Shown: positions 42,001-51,175, numbered from the stretch's first letter. The stretch is 58,558 nucleotides of DNA from CAZGOM01 sp964542875 (GCA_964542875.1 CAZIWA010000017.1:1-58558); one strand, 5' to 3'. A program made the numbers and translations. The notes: a model not told the origin generated them from the letters alone.

Positions 42001-44163
42001 GTGCACATGTTTCTGAGACTGTTGGTTATCGCCTGGGTGTTGCTGAGCCTTGCCCCCATGAATGCGTGGGCACGCGGCGGCGGCGGTTGTTTTTTAAAAG
42101 GCACGCCGGTCCTGACCAGTGATGGGACCAGCAAGCCGATTGAAGACCTGAAACCCGGGGATGAAGTTCTGAGCATCACGGACGATGGCCACCTGGTGCA
42201 TGCGACGTTACTGAAACTGTTTATCCATCAAGAAGAGGAATACCTGCGGGTGAGCACGCCCGGCGGAGTGATCTGCGTTACCCCTGAACATCCTTTCAGA
42301 ACGCGGGAAGGCACGTTCCGGGCGATCGGAGAATGGAAAGTCGGCGAGCAGGTAACGGTTCATCGCGGGCAGGAATTGACACAGGAGCCGATTACACAAA
42401 TTGAACGGATTGCAGGCCCGGTGACTGTCTACAACCTTTCGGTGGATGGGCCCAACACGTATTTTGCGGGCAATATCGCGGTCCACAACAAAGGCGGCGG
42501 ATGCTTCCCCGCCGGCACGATGATCCAGACGCCTGATGGCTTAAAGGCGATTCAAACGCTTAAGCCGGGCGACATCGTGTTGGCGGTGGATGGGGATGGG
42601 CTGACAGTGAATGCGGCGGTCACACATGTGTACAAGCAACGTTCAAATCTGCTGACTCTGCAGACGACAATGGGCGAGATACGGACCACAGACGAGCACC
42701 CGATGATGGCGCGTAACGGCAAATTTGCCGCAGCAGGCCTGCTGAAGCCGGGTGACGAGATGGTGGCATGGCGCGACGGCAAGATGATTCTGGTCCCGGT
42801 AATAGGGACGCAGACCGGTGAAGAGGCGGACGTCTACAACCTGACGGTAGATGGACCGCATACATACATCGCCGAGGGGTTTGTGGTTCATAACAAAGGT
42901 GGTGGCTTCGGCGGTGGTGGCGGGCGAAGCTCTTCGTTTTCAAGAGGGTATAGCGGCGGTTCGGGGAGTTCGCAGTCGGGCAGTTCCAATAACGAATTCT
43001 GGCTCGTTGTGATTCTGGTGGTTTTCGTCGCACTGAGTTGTCTGGTCATTTATTGGGAGATCAAGGATAGGCAAAACAATGGCAGCGGCCCGCTGGATGT
43101 GCTGCTAACCGCGGCAATCGTTGAACCCCGCGCCCGGGCAGCGGCACGGAGCCTGCTGCGCGTGGTGAACCGTGACCGGGCATTTGAAAAGCAAGTGCTG
43201 GAAATGACGGCGCGCAATACGTTTTCCAAACTTCAGGAATGCTGGCAGAACCGAAACTACAGCCCCATGCGCCCGCTGATGATGCCTGATCTTTTTGCGC
43301 AGCACGCGGCGCTGCTTCAAGGCATGGTGCAGTCGCATGAGATCAACATGGTGGATGTGAAGACCATTGATTCCATCGTGGTGATTCAGGTCCGTTACGG
43401 CAAAAACATCGAAGAACGCGAATTCACCGTCCTGATCACGGCAACCGCGTCGGACTACTACGTGGACGACCGGACCTCCAACCTCGTCCGCGGGACCACC
43501 ACGCCGGAACAATTCCAGGAATTCTGGACGTTTCAGCAATCCAATGGACGCGGCCCCTGGCTGCTCAGGGACATCGAACAGACCGCTGAATCCGACATTC
43601 TGAGCGCAGAAGACGACCTTTCCGGTCTGCCCGAGGAACCCAAGACAAGCGAACTGGCCAATCTGCCGGCTCACCAGGAGATTGCGGCGTCGGCAGCCAC
43701 TCAATCAAGGCTCACTCTTTTGCTGGCTTCACTGGAAAAGAAAAACCGCGCATGGCGAAACAACAACATCGTAAGCGCTGCCCGTGATGCCTACACCAGC
43801 GTGTATATGGCACGTCATGCCGGCGCGGTGGCAGGCCTGCGTCACTGGGCTCTGACACAGGAATTAATCCGCAAGGAATCGAAGGAAATCGCTCAACGTG
43901 CCATGAGAGGGGAACGAGTGGGATATTTTAATTTCTGCATCCGGAGGGTGCAGATCGTGCTGGCATCTGATGCGCGGCAAACAGACAAGGCGCTGATTCC
44001 GGCGACAGTCACGGTGCGGGTATTCGCCCATGCGCGCAAGGTGATAACCAACAATCAAACTGTCGTCTGGGAGGACCCCGACATCACGGCGTTTTCAGAA
44101 ATGTGCGATCTGGTTCTGGAAGACGATGCGTGGAAAATGACGCGGATGACCCCGAATCTTTGA
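42001..44163 (+). CDS. Exported protein with two tandem Hint (intein-like) domains, TM helix and Tim44/NTF2-like domains
   Basis: 720 residues. A signal peptide ends about PMNAWA. Hint domain 1 runs from Cys30 to Asn163, domain 2 from Cys168 to Asn298. Each has the starting Cys (CFLKGTPV; CFPAGTMI), a TxxH motif (TPEHP; TDEHP), the late block VYNLSVDGP / VYNLTVDGP and a terminal VHN. The residue after each HN is Lys, in a repeated KGGG, as in B-type bacterial intein-like domains, so self-cleavage is likelier than splicing. A Gly/Ser-rich stretch (299-330), a TM helix (~333-354), a Tim44-like domain (~390-545) and a second NTF2-like domain (~580-720) follow. The start is GTG at 42001 with GGAG 8 bases upstream; ATG at 42007 is possible. 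The topology implies Hint outside, Tim44 part inside (inferred). Confidence 0.82.
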   Translation: MHMFLRLLVIAWVLLSLAPMNAWARGGGGCFLKGTPVLTSDGTSKPIEDLKPGDEVLSITDDGHLVHATLLKLFIHQEEEYLRVSTPGGVICVTPEHPFRTREGTFRAIGEWKVGEQVTVHRGQELTQEPITQIERIAGPVTVYNLSVDGPNTYFAGNIAVHNKGGGCFPAGTMIQTPDGLKAIQTLKPGDIVLAVDGDGLTVNAAVTHVYKQRSNLLTLQTTMGEIRTTDEHPMMARNGKFAAAGLLKPGDEMVAWRDGKMILVPVIGTQTGEEADVYNLTVDGPHTYIAEGFVVHNKGGGFGGGGGRSSSFSRGYSGGSGSSQSGSSNNEFWLVVILVVFVALSCLVIYWEIKDRQNNGSGPLDVLLTAAIVEPRARAAARSLLRVVNRDRAFEKQVLEMTARNTFSKLQECWQNRNYSPMRPLMMPDLFAQHAALLQGMVQSHEINMVDVKTIDSIVVIQVRYGKNIEEREFTVLITATASDYYVDDRTSNLVRGTTTPEQFQEFWTFQQSNGRGPWLLRDIEQTAESDILSAEDDLSGLPEEPKTSELANLPAHQEIAASAATQSRLTLLLASLEKKNRAWRNNNIVSAARDAYTSVYMARHAGAVAGLRHWALTQELIRKESKEIAQRAMRGERVGYFNFCIRRVQIVLASDARQTDKALIPATVTVRVFAHARKVITNNQTVVWEDPDITAFSEMCDLVLEDDAWKMTRMTPNL

Positions 44164-44497
44164 CACATGATCGAGTGGGAAATAAGCGTTGAATGTCTGA
44201 TGCATCTCTTCATTCGAGGCGGCATCCCCCCCACCCCTCTGCCAGAAGGAGAGCGGTGAGAATGGATGCAGTGCGTGATTAGAGTTTTTTTGTGGGCGCG
44301 GGGTGGGCGTCGTCGGTTGTGGCAGGAGGTTGAGCTGACGCCCACACACCCTTGCCGGCGCGTCGAGTTGACGGGGTTTGTTGTTGGCGCGTGGAAGACA
44401 CACGGTAGCCGCGGACGTCTACAGAAAATGAAAACAACCGGCGTGGGCGCTGCCCAGCCGGTTGTTTTTTTGGATTTAAAGAATGGTTGGTTGTTGA
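44164..44497. other. Convergent intergenic region
   Basis: A 334-base gap between convergent genes. It holds the terminator hairpin at 44431-44469 and a degenerate CTCTGCC/GGAGAG hairpin near 44238. No gene was supported. Confidence 0.5.
44431..44469. terminator. Bidirectional terminator
   Basis: A stem of AAAACAACCGGC with GCCGGTTGTTTT, with an inner TGGGC/GCCCA hairpin, lies between convergent genes. T-runs occur on both strands, so it can stop transcripts from both sides. Confidence 0.75.
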
Positions 44498-45907
44498 TTA
44501 GAGAGGTTGATCGAAGAAGGTGGGGTATTCGTCTTCGTCGGCGATGCGTTTGATGAGGTTGCAGAGTTCGAGCATATGGTAATCGCCCCACATGGAGGAT
44601 TCACCGCAGGGGACGCTCTGGCCTTTGGGGATGTGGTCCCAGCCGTTGGGGCGATGGTAAACGCTGTGGAGCAGAATGCCCTGGTGTTTGGGGTCCGTGG
44701 AGAGATAGGGCTCTTCGCAGAGGGTTTTGGCGATGGTGAGACCGGCCTGGTGGTAGTGAGCGCCTTCTTTGCCTCCAAGGTATTTCCCGAGCCGGATGAG
44801 GCCCTGGGCAGCGATGGCGGAGGCGGAACTGTCGACGGGTTCGTGCTTGTTGTAGGGGTCGGCGTTCTTAGAGAGGTAGTCGCCAAGGTGGACCAGGCCG
44901 GGGGCGCCGGAGTCCCAGTAGCAGACGCCATCTTTGGCGCCGGCACGGTTGATGTAGAAGTCGGCGTTGGCCAAGGCGGCCTTCAGAAAGCCCTTGATGA
45001 CGTCTTTCTTGGAGCCGACGCCGGCTTCCTGGAATTCCTTTTTGTCGAGGCTGTCAAGGAATTCGAGTTCTTCGGCGAAGCCAAGGACCGACCAGGCAAG
45101 GCCGCGCGTCCAGGTGGTGAAGGGCGAGTAGCCCTGCTGGCTGGAGGGGCAGCGGAAACGGCCGTCGTTTTTGTTGAAGACGGCTTCGTGGACGGTGCGG
45201 CCACGGTCCGCGGGGACGTCGTAGGAATCGCGGCCTTTGCCGTAGAAGATGTTGAAACGGGCGCTGGTAAGGGAGTGGGTGATCAGGCGCTGAAGGAGGC
45301 TGATTTTGCGGTCGTTCTCACCCATGAGGACATGGCCCAATTGATGGGCGACACCCATGATGCGGATGGTGCGCATGGTGTCGATGAAGAGGGAGTGCGG
45401 GCCGTTGAAAGAGTAGACGTAGCCGTAGGTTTCGCCTTCCGCGGCGCTGGAGCCGGGGGCGTCTGACCAGCGGGCGGCCTGGACGGCGCCGGACGACTTG
45501 ATGGCCATGTCGTAGAAGGAGAGTTCCCACTCGTTGGCTTCGATTTTGCCTTCGCGCATGAGGCGGCGGAGGTTGCCGTACGTGGAAAGATTATTAAAGC
45601 CGTGATCGTGAACGCCGACATGGCTCACGTGCGGGGCCATGAGGTCCAGCGTGCGGGCGCGGCCAAGCTCAAGCAGACTGGCGTCTTCGGTGGCGTCAAA
45701 ACAGAGGATGGCGCAGCCGTATTGGAAGCCCTGGGTCCACTCTGTCCAGCCGCGGGTGGTGTACTTGCCTTCGACGGTGAAAACGGGGGTGCCTTTGCCG
45801 GTGTCCCAGGCTTTATCAAGCTGGGCTACTTTTTTGGAGGAGATTTCAAAAACCCGGGTAACGGATTGCTTTAGGTCTGCCGCGGTGAGCTTGCTGTCGA
45901 CTTTCAT
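44498..45907 (-). CDS. Glycoside hydrolase family 88-like unsaturated glucuronyl hydrolase
   Basis: 469 residues. The alpha/alpha-barrel pattern and conserved blocks fit GH88: the N-terminal WTQGFQYGCAILC, VGVHDHGFNNLSTYGN (Asp101), GPHSLFIDTM (Asp176) and SGAPGLVHLGDY. GH88 enzymes remove 4,5-unsaturated uronic acids from oligosaccharides made by polysaccharide lyases, by hydration of the double bond. No secretion signal is evident, so it is probably cytoplasmic and works on imported oligosaccharides. A terminator follows it at 44431. The product would feed 5-keto uronate catabolism, consistent with the tagaturonate epimerase in the window. The ATG at 45907 has weak ribosome signals. Confidence 0.9.
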   Translation of the reverse strand: MKVDSKLTAADLKQSVTRVFEISSKKVAQLDKAWDTGKGTPVFTVEGKYTTRGWTEWTQGFQYGCAILCFDATEDASLLELGRARTLDLMAPHVSHVGVHDHGFNNLSTYGNLRRLMREGKIEANEWELSFYDMAIKSSGAVQAARWSDAPGSSAAEGETYGYVYSFNGPHSLFIDTMRTIRIMGVAHQLGHVLMGENDRKISLLQRLITHSLTSARFNIFYGKGRDSYDVPADRGRTVHEAVFNKNDGRFRCPSSQQGYSPFTTWTRGLAWSVLGFAEELEFLDSLDKKEFQEAGVGSKKDVIKGFLKAALANADFYINRAGAKDGVCYWDSGAPGLVHLGDYLSKNADPYNKHEPVDSSASAIAAQGLIRLGKYLGGKEGAHYHQAGLTIAKTLCEEPYLSTDPKHQGILLHSVYHRPNGWDHIPKGQSVPCGESSMWGDYHMLELCNLIKRIADEDEYPTFFDQPL

Positions 45908-46226
45908 ATGTACCGGTCCTTGGAGTGGGAATGAATGGAGGGCGGAATTGTGTCATAAAGCGGCCGACGTGCCAAATGAGATGAGGTTGGATTTAGTCAG
46001 TGAGAAGGCGTGTGCGCCCGGGGCATCGGGGTGTCGAGTTGTCGGAGGCTTTGAAAAAGCCTGAGACATCCCCTAACACCCTCCAGCGCAAGAGCTTTAG
46101 GTGATTTGAAAATCGAGACTTAGTCTCAATATGGCTGATTAGTGCACTTAATTCGCAAGTATGAGCAAGAGGCCTTATACTATTTGGCCGACTAATTTCC
46201 TATCCAAATCAACCAAGGATTACGCC
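45908..46226. other. Intergenic region upstream of the DUF1844/sdh genes
   Basis: A 319-base divergent gap. It contains the palindrome at 46115-46127 and a candidate -10 at 46176-46181, described separately. No gene was supported. Confidence 0.5.
46115..46127. promoter_or_regulatory. Fur-box-like palindrome upstream of the DUF1844-sdh genes
   Basis: GAGACTTAGTCTC is a 13-base palindrome. With flanks (AATC...AAT) it resembles some iron-regulator (Fur-type) boxes. It lies about 50 bases upstream of a candidate -10 (46176-46181, TATACT) that would serve the DUF1844 gene and perhaps the sdh genes beyond. The binder is a guess from the pattern. Confidence 0.4.
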
Positions 46227-46604
46227 ATGTCACAAGGCCCCAATAAGATTCAGATCGATAGCGACTGGAAGGCCCAGGCCCAGGCGGAGAAGGAAAAGAT
46301 CGCCAAGCAGGCACAGGCGGCACCCGCAGCCAAGCAGCAACAGGCACCCGGCGCGAACTTTGAAACATTGATCAGCACGATGATCCACCAGGCGCTGTTT
46401 GCCCTGGGCGCGATTCCCGATCCCCGGACCGGCCAGCGGCAAGTGCACCTGGAACTGGCACGGCTCCAGATCGACATGCTGACGGTCATCGAAGACAAAA
46501 CCAAGAACAACCTGACCAAGGAAGAGGAAGAGCTCCTCAAGACCGCGACCTACGAACTGCGCACCCGGTACATTCAGGTGGCCAGCGGCGGACGCGGCGC
46601 CTGA
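46227..46604 (+). CDS. DUF1844 family protein
   Basis: 125 residues. The core NFETLISTMIHQALFALG, then IPDPRTG, HLELARLQIDMLTVIEDKT and KNNLTKEEEELL, matches the DUF1844 pattern. The family is small and helical, of unknown function. The N-terminal 40 residues are charged and Gln/Ala-rich (coiled-coil-like). ATG at 46227 begins MSQGPNKIQ; an in-frame start at 46161 is weaker and lies in the promoter. It lies 116 bases before sdhC on the same strand. Confidence 0.88.
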   Translation: MSQGPNKIQIDSDWKAQAQAEKEKIAKQAQAAPAAKQQQAPGANFETLISTMIHQALFALGAIPDPRTGQRQVHLELARLQIDMLTVIEDKTKNNLTKEEEELLKTATYELRTRYIQVASGGRGA

Positions 46605-46720
46605 TCCTGGTTGATTCAGCAGCACACCCGAATTCCCGTATAGACGTCGCTTAAATTAGACTCCCGGTTCCGGGGGGTTTAGTCAGAAAGCCAATTGGCG
46701 CATCGAAAGGATGACCTCCC

Positions 46721-47608
46721 GTGTCCGAAGCCTCCGGCTCCTCCCCCAAAGCTCCGCAGAACTTTTTCGACAAGCACCACTTTTTGTTGCGCAGGCTGCA
46801 TTCCCTGTCGGGCATCGTCCCGGTGGGCATGTTTGTCATCATGCACTTGTTCACCAACTTCCAGATCCTGGTTGGCGACATGCAGCACGAAGTGGAATTC
46901 ATCCATTCGATGCCGGCCCTGCTGGCCATCGAAGTGACGCTGTGGCTATCCATCGGGTTCCACGCGGCGCTGGGCTTCTACTACACCTTTACCGGCCGAG
47001 TGAACAACCGGACGTACAACTACGGCGGGAACTGGCGCTACACGCTGCAACGCGTGACAGGCATCATCGCCCTGCTGTTTATCTTCGTCCACATCGCGAC
47101 GCTGCGCTGGGGCTGGAGCTTCGGCGGGCTGATCTCCACCCCCTTCTTCGTGCACGGCCCGGCGCCGGAAAACGTGAAGCTGGTGGCGGTGAGCACGGCC
47201 ATCGCCCTGCAGCACAGCCTGGTGATCACGCTGCTGTACATCATCGGCGTGTTCAGCGTGGTGTATCACTGGTCCAACGGCCTGTGGACCGCAGCCATCA
47301 CCTGGGGCCTCACGGTGAGCGATCAGTCGCAAAAGCGCTGGGGCGTTGTGTGTATCGGGCTCTTTGTGGCGCTGTCTGTGTTCTCCGCTGGCGCGATCTA
47401 CGGCGCCCTGGTGTACAAGGTTTCCCCTGCCCAGCAGGCCGCTTATGACTACATGAAGGCCTCCAGGGGCGGGAAGCCGGACTACTCTGCGCCGACCGAT
47501 GACAAGACCACGGTGATCATCGAGAACGTTCAGATCAAGAACGAGACGATTGTGGTTCCCAAGGCCCCCGCGGCTCCGGCAACACCTGAGCCGGTGAAGA
47601 CCCACTAA
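46721..47608 (+). CDS. sdhC: Succinate dehydrogenase cytochrome b subunit (B-type, five-helix)
   Basis: 295 residues. It is the membrane anchor and haem-binding subunit of complex II, passing electrons from the SdhB clusters to quinone. The sequence shows about five hydrophobic helices with conserved His: RRLHSLSG, VIMHLF, GFHAALGF, LFIFVHIATL and YHWSNGLW, as in di-haem cytochrome b556 of Bacillus-type succinate:quinone reductases. A charged C-terminal tail (~250-295) with Pro/Ala repeats extends beyond the usual length. The GTG at 46721 is used, with AGG nearby. It is followed by sdhA (87 bases). Confidence 0.92.
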   Translation: MSEASGSSPKAPQNFFDKHHFLLRRLHSLSGIVPVGMFVIMHLFTNFQILVGDMQHEVEFIHSMPALLAIEVTLWLSIGFHAALGFYYTFTGRVNNRTYNYGGNWRYTLQRVTGIIALLFIFVHIATLRWGWSFGGLISTPFFVHGPAPENVKLVAVSTAIALQHSLVITLLYIIGVFSVVYHWSNGLWTAAITWGLTVSDQSQKRWGVVCIGLFVALSVFSAGAIYGALVYKVSPAQQAAYDYMKASRGGKPDYSAPTDDKTTVIIENVQIKNETIVVPKAPAAPATPEPVKTH

Positions 47609-47695
47609 AGCCGGGTCGTTGTCTTTCGCAGGCGGCTGACGCCTTTTGTCCTCCCCTACCCAATACGCAAACGAGCAATTTCAAGGTTTCAAGTC

Positions 47696-49603
47696 ATGGC
47701 AGCAAATAAACCACGCATCATCATCGTCGGCGGCGGGCTGGCTGGTCTGGCCGCAGCCATTCGCGCGGCCGAAGCCGGCACCCCGGTCGACCTCTTCTCC
47801 ATGGTTCCCGTCAAGCGTTCACACAGCGTGTGCGCTCAGGGCGGCATCAATGCATGCAACGACGTGGCCCGGCAGCAGGGTTACTCGGAATGGATGCACT
47901 TTGACGAGACAATCTACGGCGGCGACTTTTTGAATCACCAGCCGCCTGTCTATGAAATGTGCCACTGGGCGCCGAAAATCATCGACCTGCTTGACCGAAT
48001 GGGCGTGCCCTTCAACCGGACGCCCGAAGGTCAGCGCGATCTGCGCTTGTTTGGCGGGTCGCTGTTTAAGCGCACGCACTTTGCAGGCGCAACCACGGGC
48101 CAGCAGCTTCTGTACGGGCTTGATGAACAGGCACGTCGCTACGAAGCGGAAGGCAAAATCAAGAAATATGAGTTCTGGGAATTCCTTTGGCCGGTGATCG
48201 ACGAAAACGGCACCGCCAAGGGCATCGTGGCGCAGGACATGCGCAACATGCAGATCCGTGCGTTCCCCGGCGACGCGGTGGTGATGGCCACCGGCGGCTG
48301 CGGGCTGGTGTACGGCAAGAGCACGATGGGCGTCATCTGCACCGGCGGCGCCGCTGCCCGGTGTTACCAGGCAGGCGCGTGGATCGGCAACCCGGAAATG
48401 ATCCAGGTGCACCCTACCGCCATCCCCGGCGAAGACAAGTGCCGGCTGATGAGCGAATCGGCCCGTGGCGAAGGCGGACGCGTGTGGGTGCCCCGGAAGC
48501 AGAACGACCCGCGCACCGGCAAGGAAATTCCCGAAGCCGAACGCTGGTACTTCCTTGAAGAGAAGTATCCCAAGTACAAGAACCTGGTTCCGCGCGACAT
48601 CGCAACTCGCGAAATCTTCTTCAAGTGCCAGGAAGGCTACGGCGTGCACGGCCAGCGCCAGGTTTACCTGGACGTGAGCGACCTCCCCCCCGCCACCCAG
48701 CACAAGCTGGACGGCATTCTCAAGATCTACAGCAAATTCGTGGGTGAAGACCCTTACAAGGTGCCGATGCGCATCTTCCCCGCAGTGCACTACTCCATGG
48801 GTGGGCTGTACACCACGTACACCGCTGAGGAACGCGCACCCAAGGTGGGCGATAACCCGCTGGAAGGCAAGTCGGTGGGCATGAAGTTCGGCGATCCGGG
48901 CAACATGATGACCAACATCCCCGGCCTGTACGCCTTTGGCGAAGTGAACTACCAGTACCACGGCGGCAACCGTCTGGGCGCCAACTCCCTGCTCAACTGC
49001 ATCTTCGACGGCCTGTTCTGCGGGCTCTCGGTGGTGAACTACGCACAGGAAAACAGCAAGGGCAAGACCGCGGCGGAACTCCCGGCCTCCCTGTTTGACA
49101 GCTATGTGAAACAGGAAGAAGACCGATCCAAGCGGATGATCGAAAACAAGGGCGGCAAGAACCCTTACCTGATGCACCAGCAACTGGGCGACCTGATGAC
49201 CGACGCGTGCACCGTGGTGCGCGAAGAAGGCCGCCTGACCAAGGCCCTGGCCGAAGTGCGCCAGATGCGGGAAGACTTCAAGTCCGTCTCGCTGAGCGAC
49301 TCGGGCATCTGGACCAACCAGAACCTTTCGTTCACCCGCGCGCTGGGCGACATGCTCATCTATGCGGAAACAATCGTCCTTGGCGCGCTTTCGCGCAAAG
49401 AGTCCCGCGGCGCGCACTACCGTTCGGACTACACCGAACGCAACGATGAACTGTTCATGAAGACCACGGTCATGAAGTTCAACAAGGCCGACGCCACCCA
49501 CACGCTGGCGTACGAGGATGTGCCCACCCCGATGCTGAAGCCCCGTCTGCGCAACTACGGCGCAACCGACAAGAAGAAGGAAGAAGCACCCGCGACCAAG
49601 TAA
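47696..49603 (+). CDS. sdhA: Succinate dehydrogenase flavoprotein subunit
   Basis: 635 residues, the usual size for B-type enzymes. It oxidises succinate to fumarate on covalently bound FAD. The FAD-binding IVGGGLAGLAAA is at the N-terminus, and the flavin-linking His is in KRSHSVCAQGGI. The substrate and active-site blocks VHPTAIPG, RGEGGRVWVPR and GGNRLGANSLL are all present. The tail is Lys/Glu-rich. A hairpin (TGACGGG/CCCGTCA) follows the stop at 49610. The next gene, a lipoprotein, separates it from sdhB. Confidence 0.96.
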   Translation: MAANKPRIIIVGGGLAGLAAAIRAAEAGTPVDLFSMVPVKRSHSVCAQGGINACNDVARQQGYSEWMHFDETIYGGDFLNHQPPVYEMCHWAPKIIDLLDRMGVPFNRTPEGQRDLRLFGGSLFKRTHFAGATTGQQLLYGLDEQARRYEAEGKIKKYEFWEFLWPVIDENGTAKGIVAQDMRNMQIRAFPGDAVVMATGGCGLVYGKSTMGVICTGGAAARCYQAGAWIGNPEMIQVHPTAIPGEDKCRLMSESARGEGGRVWVPRKQNDPRTGKEIPEAERWYFLEEKYPKYKNLVPRDIATREIFFKCQEGYGVHGQRQVYLDVSDLPPATQHKLDGILKIYSKFVGEDPYKVPMRIFPAVHYSMGGLYTTYTAEERAPKVGDNPLEGKSVGMKFGDPGNMMTNIPGLYAFGEVNYQYHGGNRLGANSLLNCIFDGLFCGLSVVNYAQENSKGKTAAELPASLFDSYVKQEEDRSKRMIENKGGKNPYLMHQQLGDLMTDACTVVREEGRLTKALAEVRQMREDFKSVSLSDSGIWTNQNLSFTRALGDMLIYAETIVLGALSRKESRGAHYRSDYTERNDELFMKTTVMKFNKADATHTLAYEDVPTPMLKPRLRNYGATDKKKEEAPATK

Positions 49604-49720
49604 CCCCGATGACGGGCCATTAGCCGCCCGTCAGTAATTCCCTGAAAGACACGGAGCCGGGCCGGACGGACATTAACGGTAACGTCCGATTCGAATCCGA
49701 AACTCAAGGGAAAACCGCTT

Positions 49721-50362
49721 ATGACCACACACCACTTCTACAACTTCAAGACCGGCATCCGGCGCACACTCGCCGGGGTATTGATGGCTTGCCTCATCCT
49801 GCAGGCCCTGGGGTGTTCGTCGTCGGCTAAAACGACCACGGAGGCCAGCGCGCCGGTGATCCAGCACACGCCCATTGACGGCAAAGACAATGCCGACCGG
49901 CTGGCGGGACTGCTGCTGATGCACGAAGTGCTCGACAAACAGCGGGACCTGGACAAAGTGGTCGACATCCCCTTTAAGACCATCCGGCCTGAAGTGGAAA
50001 AAGTGCTGACGGACATCACCGATGCCTCGGCCCGGAGCGATGATCAGGTCAAGAGCATCATCAGGGCTTCAGGCGGCGATCCGGAAACCTCCAAGACCGT
50101 GCTGCCGAAACTGGAGATCGAATCCCGGGCAGGGATCGAATCCATCACCACCAAGGAAATTCTCTTTGGCGGCAGCAAGGAAATGGAATTCAACCTGCTG
50201 TACAACCAACTGCAGTCCTGCCGGTATATGAGCCAGCTTGCGCTGGCGGCATCAAAGATCAGCAAGGGGCAGGACCAGGCTGTGCTTAAGGGAATTTCCG
50301 ACGAGTTCACGAAACTTTACAACCAGACTTTTCAGCTCATGATCAAGGCCTACAAGCCCTGA
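49721..50362 (+). CDS. Lipoprotein encoded between sdhA and sdhB
   Basis: 213 residues. The signal ends LILQALGC, a lipobox Cys. The mature part is predicted mainly helical and charged, with a run of Lys/Glu/Ser (STTKEILFGGSKEMEF-like pattern) and no recognised domain. It lies in the same direction between sdhA (117 bases upstream) and sdhB (39 bases downstream) and is probably co-transcribed. Most sdh operons have no such gene. It could be an envelope accessory factor for the complex or an insertion. Its role is unknown. Confidence 0.8.
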   Translation: MTTHHFYNFKTGIRRTLAGVLMACLILQALGCSSSAKTTTEASAPVIQHTPIDGKDNADRLAGLLLMHEVLDKQRDLDKVVDIPFKTIRPEVEKVLTDITDASARSDDQVKSIIRASGGDPETSKTVLPKLEIESRAGIESITTKEILFGGSKEMEFNLLYNQLQSCRYMSQLALAASKISKGQDQAVLKGISDEFTKLYNQTFQLMIKAYKP

Positions 50363-50401
50363 TTATTCAATAGTGCAGAAAGACCACGAGAGACTCACAC
50401 C

Positions 50402-51175
50402 ATGATCGCAACAGGCAAACCGCAGAACTTCGTCGTCCGAGTCAAGCGCCAGGACGGACCGGATAAACCCGTTTATTACAACGAGTTCAGCCTGCCCTAC
50501 AAGCCGAACCTGAACATCATTTCCGTGCTCAATATGATCGCGGCCAACCCCACCACAACCGCGGGCCAGCATGTGACCCCGGTGGCATGGGAAGCCATGT
50601 GCCTGGAGGAAGTGTGCGGCGCATGCACCATGGTGATCAACGGCAAGGCACGCCAGAGCTGCTCGGCCCTGGTTGACCGGCTGCTGGAAGACAACGACGT
50701 CATCACCCTGGAACCGATGGTGAAATTCCCGGTGATCCGCGACCTGGTGGTGAACCGGCAGCGGATGTTCGACAACCTGATCAAGATCAAGGCGTGGGTC
50801 CCCATCGACGGCACGCACTCGCTGGGTGCAGGCCCGACGGAAACCCCCGAGAACCAGGAAACACGCTACCGCTTGTCGGAATGCATGACCTGCGGCTGCT
50901 GCCTGGACGCTTGCCCCCAGTTTGAGAAGGACAACACCTTCGTGGGTGCACAGGTGCTGAGCCAGGTGCGCTACTTCAACATGCACAAGACGGGCGCCAC
51001 CCTGGCCGACGACCGGCTGGACGCGGTGATGGGGCCTGGCGGGATCACCGACTGCGGCAACGCTCAAAACTGCGTGAAGGTGTGCCCGAAGGAAATCCCG
51101 CTGACGGAATCCATCGGCGCCATCGGCCGTGCGACCACGGTGCATGCGATCAAGAAGTTCTTCACCGGCAAATAA
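50402..51175 (+). CDS. sdhB: Succinate dehydrogenase iron-sulfur subunit
   Basis: 257 residues. It carries electrons through three iron-sulfur clusters. The [2Fe-2S] ligands are in CLEEVCGACTMVINGKARQSC, the [4Fe-4S] ligands in CMTCGCCLDACP and the [3Fe-4S] ligands in NAQNCVKVCPKEIPLTE. Length and motifs match B-type complex II. ATG at 50402 is 39 bases after the lipoprotein stop. A terminator follows at 51201. Confidence 0.96.
   Translation: MIATGKPQNFVVRVKRQDGPDKPVYYNEFSLPYKPNLNIISVLNMIAANPTTTAGQHVTPVAWEAMCLEEVCGACTMVINGKARQSCSALVDRLLEDNDVITLEPMVKFPVIRDLVVNRQRMFDNLIKIKAWVPIDGTHSLGAGPTETPENQETRYRLSECMTCGCCLDACPQFEKDNTFVGAQVLSQVRYFNMHKTGATLADDRLDAVMGPGGITDCGNAQNCVKVCPKEIPLTESIGAIGRATTVHAIKKFFTGK

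Noticed and set aside
44507..45466. A 319-codon plus-strand frame opposite the GH88 gene.
   Set aside because: It is Gly/Val/Ala-rich with no domain, while the opposite strand encodes clear GH88 motifs.
47819..49501. A 560-codon open frame on the minus strand antisense to sdhA.
   Set aside because: It mirrors the codon structure of sdhA, has no recognisable domain and lacks a credible ribosome site. It is typical antisense shadow in GC-rich DNA.
49685..49710. A T-loop-like string (GATTCGAATCC) suggestive of a tRNA.
   Set aside because: No acceptor, D or anticodon arms could be drawn around it.
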